Origin: Syntrophaceae bacterium UBA5761
Lineage (GTDB): Bacteria > Desulfobacterota > Syntrophia > Syntrophales > UBA4778
DNA length: 16,225 nt
Assembly: GCA_002418885.1 (NCBI GenBank)
Contig: DIEZ01000068.1
Span: 30,558 to 46,782 of the forward strand
Direction of reading: 5' to 3'
The translations under genes were made by a program, and so were the position numbers. Within the stretch, counting starts at the first letter, position 1. Each line of letters starts with the position of its first letter. The notes beneath the pieces were generated by a model. The model worked only from the letters and a program-made list of their open reading frames with translations, was not told the origin of the DNA and searched no databases. This document shows positions 1-8,219 of this stretch, one piece after another.

Positions 1-1562
1 CCAAATCGGTCTGCCTCAATTTCGGGCTGGCCGCCCGGTACGGGGGGACCTGCAACCTACGGATGGACGACACCGACCCGGCAGGAGAGTCGGAAGAATA
101 CGTAAAAACCATCATCAACGACGTCCGCTGGCTGGGCTTCGACTGGGGCGACCGCCTGTACTTCGCCTCCGATTATTTCGAGCGCCTGTACGATTTCGCC
201 GTTCACTTGATAAAGAAGGGAAAGGCCTACGTCTGCAGCCTGAGCCCCGACGAAATCAGGGAGTACCGGGGGAGTTTCAGCGAGCCGGGCAGGGAAAGCC
301 CGTACAGGAACCGCTCCGTGGAGGAGAACCTGGATCTGTTCACAAGGATGCGGGCAGGAGAGTTCGAGGACGGCGCCCATGTCCTTCGCGCGAAGATCGA
401 CATGGCTTCACCGAACATCGTGATGAGGGACCCGATCATGTATCGGATAAAGCGCGAGCCCCATTACCGGACGGGGAGCGAATGGGTCATCTACCCCATG
501 TACGACTTCGCTCACTGCCTCTCCGACGCCCTCGAGAATATCACCCATTCGATCTGCACGCTGGAATTCGAGAACAACCGCCCCCTGTACGACTGGTTCC
601 TGGAGCAGCTGATCGAGGGAGAGCGCCCGAAACAGGTCGAGTTCGCCCGTCTAAACGTAAGCTATACCGTCCTGAGTAAACGAAGGCTGATCGAACTCGT
701 GGAAGGTGAGTACGTAACCGGTTGGGACGACCCCCGGATGCCGACGGTAGCGGGCTTGCGGCGTAGGGGCTGTACACCGGAAGCCATCCATAATTTCTGC
801 AACGCAATCGGGGTGGCGAAGAACGACAACATTGTCGATATAGCGCTGCTTGAACACTGTGTCCGGGAGGCTCTGAATGAGAAGGCGCCGCGGGCGATGG
901 GCGTGCTCCGCCCGCTCAAGGTCGTCCTCGACAATTACCCCGAAGACAGGACGGAAGAATTCGACGTCGCCAACCATCCCCAGAATCCGGGGATGGGAAC
1001 AAGAAAGGTTCCCTTTTCGCGGGTGCTGTACATCGAGCGGGACGATTTCGACGAGAACCCGCCGAAAAAATACAAACGCCTCAGTCCCGGACGGGAAGTC
1101 CGTCTCCGGAACGCTTACGTCATCAGGTATCAGAACCTGGTGAAGGACGAGCGCACCGGGGAGATCACTGAACTTCACTGCACTTTCGACCCGGAGACGC
1201 GGAGCGGACCGCCTCCCGACGGTCGCAAGGTGGAGGGTGTCATCCACTGGGTGTCGGCGAAACATTCGGTGTCCGCCGAGGTCCGACTCTATGACCGTCT
1301 CTTCCGCGTCCCCGACCCCGGGAGCATTTCAGACGATTACCTTGACTACCTGAACCCGGACTCCATCAAGGTACTGCCGAACTGCTGCGTCGAGGCAAGC
1401 CTGAAATATGCCGCGCCGGGCAACCGTTACCAGTTCGAGAGGATCGGCTACTTCTGCCTGGATACGAAGGATTCGGCTCCGGGGAAGCCCGTGTTCAACC
1501 GCATCGTATCCCTGCGTAACACCTGGAGCAAGATTGCAGGCCCGAAACAGGGTCCGCAGTGA
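1..1562 (+). CDS. glnS: Glutaminyl-tRNA synthetase, 5' part missing
   Basis: Charges tRNA-Gln with glutamine in the cytosol. The reading frame is open from base 3, so the N-terminus, including the HIGH ATP-binding motif, lies outside the window. The first visible residues ([10 protein letters not shown], then [10 protein letters not shown]) match the class Ic Rossmann core that follows HIGH. The KMSKS-equivalent loop reads VLSKR at bases 669-683 and is followed by GWDDPRMPT and GLRRRG, both typical of GlnRS rather than GluRS. The C-terminal half (VASLKY-like segment, [18 protein letters not shown]) is the GlnRS beta-barrel anticodon-binding region. About 520 residues are visible against about 550 in E. 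coli GlnS, so only a short stretch is missing. It converges with the flavin reductase-rubredoxin gene; the 62-base gap shows no clear terminator. Confidence 0.96.
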   Translation, partial: KSVCLNFGLAARYGGTCNLRMDDTDPAGESEEYVKTIINDVRWLGFDWGDRLYFASDYFERLYDFAVHLIKKGKAYVCSLSPDEIREYRGSFSEPGRESPYRNRSVEENLDLFTRMRAGEFEDGAHVLRAKIDMASPNIVMRDPIMYRIKREPHYRTGSEWVIYPMYDFAHCLSDALENITHSICTLEFENNRPLYDWFLEQLIEGERPKQVEFARLNVSYTVLSKRRLIELVEGEYVTGWDDPRMPTVAGLRRRGCTPEAIHNFCNAIGVAKNDNIVDIALLEHCVREALNEKAPRAMGVLRPLKVVLDNYPEDRTEEFDVANHPQNPGMGTRKVPFSRVLYIERDDFDENPPKKYKRLSPGREVRLRNAYVIRYQNLVKDERTGEITELHCTFDPETRSGPPPDGRKVEGVIHWVSAKHSVSAEVRLYDRLFRVPDPGSISDDYLDYLNPDSIKVLPNCCVEASLKYAAPGNRYQFERIGYFCLDTKDSAPGKPVFNRIVSLRNTWSKIAGPKQGPQ

Positions 1563-1624
1563 TCGCTTTAAGGCGGAGGGACTCACAGGGAACTCGCGGA
1601 TGGGTGCAGGATACGCGCGCTCCC

Positions 1625-2311
1625 TTACTCCGGTGTAAAGACGGATTTCTCGGACCCGCAGACCGGGCACACCCACCCATCCGGCAACTCCTCTAAGGGG
1701 ACACCGGCTGCGACCCCGCCTTCGGCATCGCCCTTTTCCGGGTCGTACACGTAACCGCAGACTGAGCAGACATAGCGCTTCTTCGCCGTCGCGGGCTCTT
1801 TCGGCTGGTCCTGCTGATGAGTGGGGGCTGCTTTGGGCGACTTGCCCCCTTTCACGCTGTGGTAGTACTCGTACGTCATACACGGCCCGTCGGCGATGAT
1901 GTCGCAGTCCACTACCTCGCCGACGAAGATCGTGTGCGTCCCGCAGTCGAGCTGCTTCTTCACCGCGGCCTCGATTACGGCGATCGTGTAGTCGAGCAGG
2001 ATGGGTACGCCCGTCGCTGCCCGACGGTAAGACACGTCCGCGAATTTCTTTGTCTCACGGCCGCTCTTGAAACCGAAGCGGCCGATCAGCTCCATCGGGG
2101 CCGACTGAGCGAGGACCGAGACAGAGAATTTGCCGCCGTCGCTGATGAACGCGTGTGTCAGGTTATCCTTGTTAATGCTGACGGCGATCGTCGCCGGCTC
2201 GGAGGTTACCTGGAAGACCGTGTTGGCGATCTGCCCGTTGATCTCGCCCTCGCGAGTCGCACCGATCACGTACATACCGTAGCTGATCTTGTGCAAGGCG
2301 GACCTGTCCAT
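1625..2311 (-). CDS. Flavin reductase-rubredoxin fusion (high-molecular-weight rubredoxin type)
   Basis: A 228-residue cytosolic electron carrier. Residues 1-155 form a flavin reductase-like FMN-binding domain (SYGMYVIGA start, [16 protein letters not shown], then [10 protein letters not shown]). Residues 156-176 are a Pro/Lys/Gln-rich linker. Residues 177-228 are a complete rubredoxin with CxxCGY (Cys182, Cys185) and CPVCG (Cys215, Cys218). The same architecture is known from Moorella Hrb, which takes electrons from NAD(P)H and passes them to the flavodiiron protein FprA. No FprA lies in this window, so the partner is unknown. The start is supported by AAAGGAG about 7 bases upstream. It follows the ene-reductase on the same strand after 90 bases and is probably co-transcribed, which suggests a shared redox role or an oxidative-stress outlet. 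Confidence 0.92.
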   Translation of the reverse strand: MDRSALHKISYGMYVIGATREGEINGQIANTVFQVTSEPATIAVSINKDNLTHAFISDGGKFSVSVLAQSAPMELIGRFGFKSGRETKKFADVSYRRAATGVPILLDYTIAVIEAAVKKQLDCGTHTIFVGEVVDCDIIADGPCMTYEYYHSVKGGKSPKAAPTHQQDQPKEPATAKKRYVCSVCGYVYDPEKGDAEGGVAAGVPLEELPDGWVCPVCGSEKSVFTPE

Positions 2312-2401
2312 AGTGCGTCTCCTTTTGAGGTTTTCTTACTGCGGAATTCGTTCCGGGGTGGCGTATGCCCGGCAGGGTGTCGGCGTGCTTCATATGTGTT
2401 T

Positions 2402-4360
2402 TTATAATCTCAGGCTGAGGTCGAACGCTTCATGAATAGCGTCGAGGGCCTTAGCCGATCTGCTGGCGTCACCGATGACGTGAACGTCGGGATAGCCGGA
2501 TAAAGACTCAACGAGTGAATTCTCCGGGCGGGTCCCCACCGCCAAGATTATTCCGTCCAGCTGATCGTACACGATTTGCCGACCCTCTCTCGTTAAGTGT
2601 ATGACGTTGTTCTCGACGCTCCTGACTTCTGCGTTGAGAAGGACTTCGACCCCTTCCTGCGAGAGCATGCGCCTCAGGTAGGACGACACGATCGGCCCCA
2701 GGTCGCGACCGACCCGGCTCATCGCCTCAAGGACCTTCACCTTCTTGCCCTGTACGGCGAGGCAGTGGGCCGTCTCGAGCCCCACGCCCCCGCCGCCGAT
2801 GACGATAAACTGTTCGCCCGCGACGTCCTTCCCCTTCAGTATCTCCCAGGCCGTAAAAAGCCTGGTGTTGCCGCCTTTGATGAACGGCGGGGTGATGGGT
2901 AATGCACCCGTCGCGACAACGACCGCTTCGGAGGAAAAACCAGACACGAGTGCGGCGGTCGCCGTTCGATTGTACGAAATAGCGACCCCGGCCTTCCCGG
3001 CCTGTCTTTCCAGGTAAGCGACGAAATCGGCAAACGCCTCTTGGCCCGGGACACGTCCGGCAAGGGACAATTGCCCGCCGGGGCGGGAATCTTTCTCCCA
3101 TACTTCAACCCGATGACCGCGCCTCGCCGCGACGATCGCCGTCTCCAGACCGCCCGGGCCGGCGCCAACGACCAGAATCTTTTTCGGGCGGTCGGCCTTC
3201 CGTAATTCGCATTCCCTTTCCCTGCCGACGCAGGGGTTGACAAGACAGGTGATGCCCTTCGTTTCACCGAACATCATGCTCATGTTTATCCTGTCTATGC
3301 AGCCCTGGTTGCAGCCCGTGCAGTATGCGATGTCCTCGACAAGACCGCTTTGGGCCTTGTGCGGCAGATCCGGGTCGGCGATGAGTGCGCGCCCCATAGC
3401 CACTAAGTCGGCCTGGCCCGTCTCCAGGATGCGCTCGGCCATCGACGGGTCGATGATCCGGCCGGCGGCGATGACGGGGACATTCACAACCCCCTTGATG
3501 CCGGCGGCAAGATGGGCGAAGCAACCTTGCCTTTCATACATCGGCGCCACCGTCGCAACGTAAGAGCCGTAAACACCTGCGGAAATGCTCAACGCATCGG
3601 CCCCCGCACGGACAAGAAAAGGGGCGATCTCTTTCATGGCTTCGAGTGTCGCCCCTCCGTCGATGTAATCGTGGCCGTTCATGCGGACGATGACGGGAAA
3701 GTCCTTCCCTAATCGCGCCTTGACCCCCTCGACGATTTCCGCACAGAAGCGGGCCCGGTTTTCGGCGGTGCCGCCGTAAGCGTCGGTCCGCTGGTTTGAG
3801 CGGAGAGAAAAAAATTCGCTGATGAGATACCCATGACAGGCGTGAAGCTCCACCATATCGAAGCCAGCATCGCGGGCGCGCCTGGCCCCTTCAACGAAAT
3901 CGCTGATGATCGATTTGATCTCATCGATAGTGAGTTCACGAGGAATTTCCTTATACACGGGGCAGGGTATCGGAGAGGGCGCCACCGGTTGGGCGCCGAT
4001 GAAGCTCGAGTGTATCTGCCTGCCCATATGGCTCAGCTGAAGGGCAACCTTTGCTCCGGCACGGTGGATGGCGTCGGCCAGGTCCTTCAGTCCCGGAATA
4101 AAGCGATCCTTCGAGATATTCAGATGATAGCGGCTCAACTTCTGCCCGGAATAGTCCACGACCATGGCCGCCTCCGTGATGATCAGGCCCGCCCCTCCCT
4201 CTGCCCTCCGGGCGAGATAATCGGTCAGACGCCGGGAGGCCATGCCGTCTTCCGCGAAATTCGTCCCCATGGCCGGCATCACGATGCGGTTTCCGAGTAT
4301 GACCTTCCCGACCTTGATTTCTGAAAAAAGCTTTGGAAACATGTTCATAAACGAGCCCAT
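2402..4360 (-). CDS. FMN/FAD/4Fe-4S ene-reductase, 2,4-dienoyl-CoA reductase (FadH) type
   Basis: A 652-residue member of the Old Yellow Enzyme multidomain family (FadH, enoate and cinnamate reductases, trimethylamine dehydrogenase). Residues 10-340 are the FMN TIM barrel, with HxxHGYLISEF around 173-183 and NQRTDAYGG at 189-197. The 4Fe-4S ligands are Cys347, Cys350 and Cys354, with Cys372 the likely fourth. E. coli FadH spaces the last pair by 11 residues; here it is 17. The FAD motif GAGPGG is at 399-404, and GGGGVG at 522-527 belongs to the NAD(P)-binding half; VIGDA near 628 closes the FAD site. It should move electrons from NAD(P)H through FAD and Fe-S to FMN and reduce a conjugated C=C bond. 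The substrate is not predictable. No good ribosome site precedes the chosen start, and Met5 or Met7 could be used instead. Confidence 0.93.
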   Translation of the reverse strand: MGSFMNMFPKLFSEIKVGKVILGNRIVMPAMGTNFAEDGMASRRLTDYLARRAEGGAGLIITEAAMVVDYSGQKLSRYHLNISKDRFIPGLKDLADAIHRAGAKVALQLSHMGRQIHSSFIGAQPVAPSPIPCPVYKEIPRELTIDEIKSIISDFVEGARRARDAGFDMVELHACHGYLISEFFSLRSNQRTDAYGGTAENRARFCAEIVEGVKARLGKDFPVIVRMNGHDYIDGGATLEAMKEIAPFLVRAGADALSISAGVYGSYVATVAPMYERQGCFAHLAAGIKGVVNVPVIAAGRIIDPSMAERILETGQADLVAMGRALIADPDLPHKAQSGLVEDIAYCTGCNQGCIDRINMSMMFGETKGITCLVNPCVGRERECELRKADRPKKILVVGAGPGGLETAIVAARRGHRVEVWEKDSRPGGQLSLAGRVPGQEAFADFVAYLERQAGKAGVAISYNRTATAALVSGFSSEAVVVATGALPITPPFIKGGNTRLFTAWEILKGKDVAGEQFIVIGGGGVGLETAHCLAVQGKKVKVLEAMSRVGRDLGPIVSSYLRRMLSQEGVEVLLNAEVRSVENNVIHLTREGRQIVYDQLDGIILAVGTRPENSLVESLSGYPDVHVIGDASRSAKALDAIHEAFDLSLRL

Positions 4361-4530
4361 TGATTTACTAAACGCACATATAATACCACAATTCTATTCG
4401 CTTTTCTTTGGTTGATGAATCAGGATTTTGTACTTCTCGGTTCAGGCGAGCGTATTGGTTCTCATTGCTGAGAGCATGCAGGCTTCTTGCTTGCACAAGG
4501 GGTTTTTCGGTTAACACTGCCCATCATCAG
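4361..4530. other. AT-rich intergenic segment upstream of the ene-reductase
   Basis: This gap holds no credible gene. The part next to the ene-reductase start is AT-rich (TATTAT and TATAT-like hexamers on the minus strand, around 4370-4390), as expected for a promoter, but no convincing -35 partner was found. Together with the terminator-like hairpin on its far side, it suggests that the ene-reductase and rubredoxin fusion form a unit separate from the glycyl radical genes. Confidence 0.35.
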
Positions 4531-4580
4531 AAAAGTAAAAGCAAGGAGGAATGACGGCTTGTGAGGTCCTTTTACCTTGC
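4531..4580 (-). terminator. Terminator-like hairpin after the activase gene
   Basis: Read on the minus strand, GCAAGG (4580-4575) pairs with CCTTGC (4546-4541), with an inner AGGA/TCCT pairing. The stem is followed directly by TTTTACTTTT (4540-4531). It begins 19 bases beyond the activase stop codon. The stem is short and interrupted, so termination is plausible but not certain. Confidence 0.5.
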
Positions 4581-4598
4581 CCTATCGCACTAATCGAC

Positions 4599-5540
4599 TC
4601 AGTTTCCGATAGTGACATCAATCCCTGCCGCCACAATCAGATTCTTCAACCTTTGCAGGTGTTCATCGTCGGGGGTCTTCGCCTCGGGGCAGCCATACTT
4701 TCGTCCCAGTTGAATGCATTTTGATTTCCCTCCTTCGTGATAGGGCAATAAAGAAACTTTTTCGGCGCCAATCCTTTTCCCAAGGTCGGCAACTCGCAGA
4801 ATGTGTTCGTCCGCGTCATTGAATCCCTGGATAACCGGCATCCGGAGCCATATGCGTTTCTGCTGCGCCGTTCTTGTGAGGTTCTCGAGGATCAGGCTGT
4901 TGCCTACGCCCGTGATTTCCCTGTGCTTCTTCAAGTCGAGGTGCTTAATGTCGAAAAGCACCAGATCCGTGTGCTTCAACACATGAAACATCTTTTCCCA
5001 CGATGAATAGCCAGAGGTGTCGAGCGCAGTGTGTAGTCCCATCTGCTTGCAGGCTTCCAGGAGGTCTGCCACAAAGCGGTACTGCCATAGAGCCTCACCT
5101 CCCGAAACAGTCATTCCACCTCCGGAATTCCTATAAAAATCTTCATCTTTCAGTATCTCTTCTACGACTTCCATCACCGTCATGTAGCGGCCGCAGGCAT
5201 TCAATGAATGATAAATGCAGCTGTCAACACACCTCAAGCAATGGTTGCACTTGCTCCAGTCCAATCTTCTTCCCCCTTCCCGGTCAAAGGCGATCGCCCC
5301 TTCCGGACAGGACACGACGCAGGCACCGCATCCCCTACAATTGATGTCGCGCACCATAAGATTTGGAAAAAAATCCTGAGACTCCGGGTTCGAGCACCAG
5401 AGACATTTCAGCGGACATCCTTTCATGAAAACGGTCGTCCGGATGCCTGGTCCGTCGTGGATGCTGAATCTCTGAATGTTAAAAATCATTCCTTTGTCTT
5501 TTTCCTCTGTCGCCCTCATCGGGCCACCACCATTCTTCAT
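4599..5540 (-). CDS. Glycyl radical enzyme activating enzyme (radical SAM)
   Basis: Installs the glycyl radical on its partner enzyme by reductive cleavage of S-adenosylmethionine. In the 313-residue reading frame, FSIHDGPGIRT (25-35) is the family signature. The radical SAM cluster motif CPLKCLWC has Cys42, Cys46 and Cys49. A two-cluster ferredoxin insert follows, with Cys68/71/74/78 and Cys98/101/104/108. This insert is typical of the activases of non-PFL glycyl radical enzymes (glycerol dehydratase, CutD, BssD, HpdA) and is absent from PflA. SGGEA at 146-150 has Ala where most relatives have Pro; DTSGY is at 174-178. The gene lies 67 bases downstream of the glycyl radical enzyme, its evident substrate. 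The start is uncertain: Met8 (base 5519) or Met18 (5489) are alternatives, and none has a strong ribosome site. Confidence 0.95.
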   Translation of the reverse strand: MKNGGGPMRATEEKDKGMIFNIQRFSIHDGPGIRTTVFMKGCPLKCLWCSNPESQDFFPNLMVRDINCRGCGACVVSCPEGAIAFDREGGRRLDWSKCNHCLRCVDSCIYHSLNACGRYMTVMEVVEEILKDEDFYRNSGGGMTVSGGEALWQYRFVADLLEACKQMGLHTALDTSGYSSWEKMFHVLKHTDLVLFDIKHLDLKKHREITGVGNSLILENLTRTAQQKRIWLRMPVIQGFNDADEHILRVADLGKRIGAEKVSLLPYHEGGKSKCIQLGRKYGCPEAKTPDDEHLQRLKNLIVAAGIDVTIGN

Positions 5541-5607
5541 CGTTTTGTACTATTATCAGATGGGAGACCGCTCTGAAGCAGCCTCCCTGACCAGCCATGC
5601 TGCACTA

Positions 5608-8001
5608 CTACAACTTCTGTTCCGTTCTCGCGATTATATGGTCTTGAAGTCCCTTCGACAGGTCTGCAAAGTAAGCGCTGAATCCCGCAACTCTGACAAT
5701 GAGATCCCGATATTTTTCAGGATATTGCTGGGCATCGATCAGCGTTTTTTTGTCTACCACGTTAAACTGGACATGAGAAATCTTCTTATCTCTCCATGTC
5801 TTGAGATAACTCAGGAAGACGGGCTTCATGTCGCCTTCGAGATATTGGGGAAGGAATTTCTGGTTCAAAAGATGATTGTACGTCTGCATAGTGTCGATCT
5901 TCGCGCAGGAATTTAAAACGGCCGTTGGACCTTTTTTGTCCACACCCGGCTGAGGCGCCAAGGTCGAATCAGCAAAAGGAGCTCCGTCCACTCTCCCGTC
6001 CGGGGTCGCCGGGGTATCCACGGCGAGGCCATAAGTCGCGGAAACGGCACTGCCGTCTCCCCTGATGGAATATCCGAAGCGATCTTGCACAGTTTCCATC
6101 GCCGCTTCCGTGCGGTGGTGTACTTCCCGAGCGATCAGATCTGCGTAATCGTCGTCATTCCCATACTTCGGTGCATTAAGGCATGCCTGCCGAATATCTT
6201 CGCGACCCTCCCAGTTCCTATCAATGATCTGAATAAGTTCTGGAAGCGTCACCAACTTGTCTTCAAAAACAACTTTTCTGATGGCCGTTATCGAATCAGC
6301 TACATTAGTCCCCCCGATAACCATGGCAAAATCGTGAACCATGGAAGGGTAAATCCATTGTTTGCATTCCTTGCCCTTCTCGATGCAGCCGTCGACAATA
6401 GCGGAGTAGAAAGGTTTCGGACAGTACTTGGCGTAGAGATCCCGACAGGTATTCTCCACCTGCGCCATCTTCGTGGTGAAGAATTTGACTTGCTCGACGT
6501 ATGCTTCAAGGACGTCTTGCCACGACTTGAATGTGGCTGGGTCGGGCGTTCTCGCGCCCAATTGCTCACCCGTTTTTGGGTTGACTCCCTGATGGAGCGC
6601 CCACCACAAACATTTGGGAAGAACGAAATAGCCCAGCACACGCCGCGTGATATTTTTACCCGGTATTTCCATGTAAACGCAGCCCGATACCGCATATGTA
6701 TTGGCATCTTCTTTTGGGACGCCCCATTTCTCCAAAAGTGGTACGAGCGCCTCATCGTTGAAAAAGGAAGGGTAACCTATACCCGTCCGGATCACATCGG
6801 TTGCCGCTGATAACAGCTTATCGGGGGTGTTTTTATGCACTCTCATGGCAATGCTCGGCTCTATCGTCCTCATCGTTTTCGCCGCTTCGAGGACCAGATA
6901 TGTCAGGTCATTCGTAACGTCGTTCCCGTTGCGGTCCATGCCGCCTATGGTGACTGCCTGTAAAGAGGCAACGCCGCCATATACAGAAGTAACTAAGGGT
7001 GAATAGACAAGCCCTAACTCGAGAAACTTTACCCACAGCAACTGCAACACTTCCAGGGCCTCTTCCCTTGTTATACGCCCTTCCTTTAAGTCCTTTTCAT
7101 AATAAGGACCGAGAATGTAATCGACGCGCAGCCCGATGCCCAGAGTTGAATATTCGAGGTAACGAATAAGATGGATAAAATAGAAGAACTGCACGGCCTC
7201 GATGAATGTGCGAGGCGGGTTGGCCGGAATCCATTCACAGGTACGGGCGATTCCCTCAAGCCTCTTTTTACGTTCTTGATCCTTTTCCTTTTTTGCCATT
7301 TCGGTGGCAAGGCGGGCGTATCGCCGGGAAAAATCTATCACAGCTTGAAGGACAATGATGACGGCCTGTAAAAATTCCTTCTGCTCGATGTAATCAGGTG
7401 GGATTGTTCGGTCTATTTCCTCCAGCCTGAGCTGCACCCTTTTGATTCTTGCGGCAAGCCCTTCTCGGAGTAGTCCTTCATAGTCGGGAACGCCGAGCTC
7501 TGACCAATGTGTCCAAAGAAATGTCCCTTCATACTGCCAGTATTTTCCGAGATCACCCGTGAACATCTCCTGCTGGCGGTCGCTCATGCATTTCCCTTTC
7601 CAGTATTCGCAAATCTCTTCGAGCTCTTTTCTTCCAGCGTCGCTGAGGAGAGTTTTCCCGGCTTCGCTGTTTACCAGTCGCTTCACCGATTTCCAATTCA
7701 TGTCGATCGGATGATAGATGCCCTCAGGCTCTGAGGTTTGGTAGCCGACGATGCGCTCCCAGTCCCTGATAAAAATACCCATGTTGTTGAGCACATGAGC
7801 AAGGGCCTTCGCCCGTCGCAAGACCATGGCCTGTCCGTCAGTCTGTTTGAACGACTCCGTCATCAGTCGTGAGCGCTGTATATCGAGCTTAACTTCAGGC
7901 CGGAAAAGACCTCGCGATTTGTCGTCATCCATATATCCCCGCTGTACATTGCGAACCGCCTTACTGACAAACTTACTTCTTAGGTCTCTTGCTGCTTCCA
8001 T
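5608..8001 (-). CDS. Glycyl radical enzyme of unassigned reaction (PFL-like family)
   Basis: A 797-residue oxygen-sensitive radical enzyme. The start is set by AAGGAGG seven bases upstream; a 20-residue longer frame opens at 8061 but lacks such a site. The C-terminal glycyl loop RVAGFSAYF carries Gly773, 24 residues before the end. The thiyl cysteine is Cys441 in SGCVYMEIPGK. Other family blocks are visible: PDYEGLLREG (172-181), GPYYEKDLKEGRIT (298-311), GYPSFFNDEA (409-418), TPDGR (666-670) and GPTAVLNS (691-698). In glycerol dehydratase, CutC, HPA decarboxylase, isethionate lyase and hydroxyproline dehydratase, a Glu sits two residues after the Cys; here that residue is Tyr443, and Glu445 is the nearest acid. 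The GH-x-x-PD histidine of dehydratases aligns with Leu169, and the HS pair with Thr286/Leu287. No Bss-like small subunits are encoded nearby. Decarboxylase, C-C lyase, fumarate-adding synthase or a new activity all remain possible. Confidence 0.95.
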   Translation of the reverse strand: MEAARDLRSKFVSKAVRNVQRGYMDDDKSRGLFRPEVKLDIQRSRLMTESFKQTDGQAMVLRRAKALAHVLNNMGIFIRDWERIVGYQTSEPEGIYHPIDMNWKSVKRLVNSEAGKTLLSDAGRKELEEICEYWKGKCMSDRQQEMFTGDLGKYWQYEGTFLWTHWSELGVPDYEGLLREGLAARIKRVQLRLEEIDRTIPPDYIEQKEFLQAVIIVLQAVIDFSRRYARLATEMAKKEKDQERKKRLEGIARTCEWIPANPPRTFIEAVQFFYFIHLIRYLEYSTLGIGLRVDYILGPYYEKDLKEGRITREEALEVLQLLWVKFLELGLVYSPLVTSVYGGVASLQAVTIGGMDRNGNDVTNDLTYLVLEAAKTMRTIEPSIAMRVHKNTPDKLLSAATDVIRTGIGYPSFFNDEALVPLLEKWGVPKEDANTYAVSGCVYMEIPGKNITRRVLGYFVLPKCLWWALHQGVNPKTGEQLGARTPDPATFKSWQDVLEAYVEQVKFFTTKMAQVENTCRDLYAKYCPKPFYSAIVDGCIEKGKECKQWIYPSMVHDFAMVIGGTNVADSITAIRKVVFEDKLVTLPELIQIIDRNWEGREDIRQACLNAPKYGNDDDYADLIAREVHHRTEAAMETVQDRFGYSIRGDGSAVSATYGLAVDTPATPDGRVDGAPFADSTLAPQPGVDKKGPTAVLNSCAKIDTMQTYNHLLNQKFLPQYLEGDMKPVFLSYLKTWRDKKISHVQFNVVDKKTLIDAQQYPEKYRDLIVRVAGFSAYFADLSKGLQDHIIARTEQKL

Positions 8002-8219
8002 GGCTTTTCCTCCTTCTTTTATTGATTTCGCCCGACCCGACTTTTTGAATTCAGCAGTCAAAGGCGGACGCCGTTTACCAAGAAATCAAGAACAATACGT
8101 AATGCTTGCGTATAACATAATGTAATATTTTGCAAGACTTTTTTGGTAGCCGGTTTTTCGGGAAATGGGAGCAAAAATGCGGAGCTCCGTTGCAATCAGA
8201 TTGATGGGAATAAAAGCGA
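8002..8219 (-). promoter_or_regulatory. Leader/control region upstream of the glycyl radical enzyme
   Basis: A 218-base gap with no credible gene, between the acyl-CoA dehydrogenase stop and the glycyl radical enzyme start. It contains an AT-rich imperfect inverted repeat at 8105-8136 (CTTGC and GCAAG outer arms, with an ACAT-T-ATGT core inside) and a self-complementary CGGAGCTCCG near 8180. On the minus strand the first element gives TTGCAA followed by TATGTT/TTATAC hexamers, but the spacings are not canonical. The AAGGAGG ribosome site of the enzyme lies at the 8010 end. A separate promoter or operator here would fit, but it is inferred. Confidence 0.35.

Noticed and set aside
651..1265. 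A 204-residue minus-strand frame inside glnS
   Set aside because: It lies wholly opposite conserved GlnRS sequence, and its translation has no family features.
4480..4515. A plus-strand terminator formed by GCAGGC/GCTTGC with the following T5
   Set aside because: The stem is seven pairs with a wobble, the T-run is about 10 bases away, and no plus-strand gene ends nearby.
5476..5916. Plus-strand open frames within the glycyl radical and activase genes, here and at 6085-6810
   Set aside because: They are opposite-strand shadows of strongly conserved genes, show no recognisable domain and have no convincing ribosome sites.
5608..8001. Assigning the glycyl radical enzyme as pyruvate formate-lyase, glycerol/propanediol dehydratase or choline TMA-lyase
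   Set aside because: PFL has two adjacent cysteines and an activase without the ferredoxin insert; here there is a single Cys441 and an eight-cysteine insert in the activase. Dehydratases and CutC carry Glu at Cys+2 and conserved polar ligands that are absent here.
8110..8160. A sigma-54 promoter before the glycyl radical enzyme
   Set aside because: TTGCA is present on the minus strand, but the base pair 10 positions before its GC is CA rather than GG, so the -24 element is missing.
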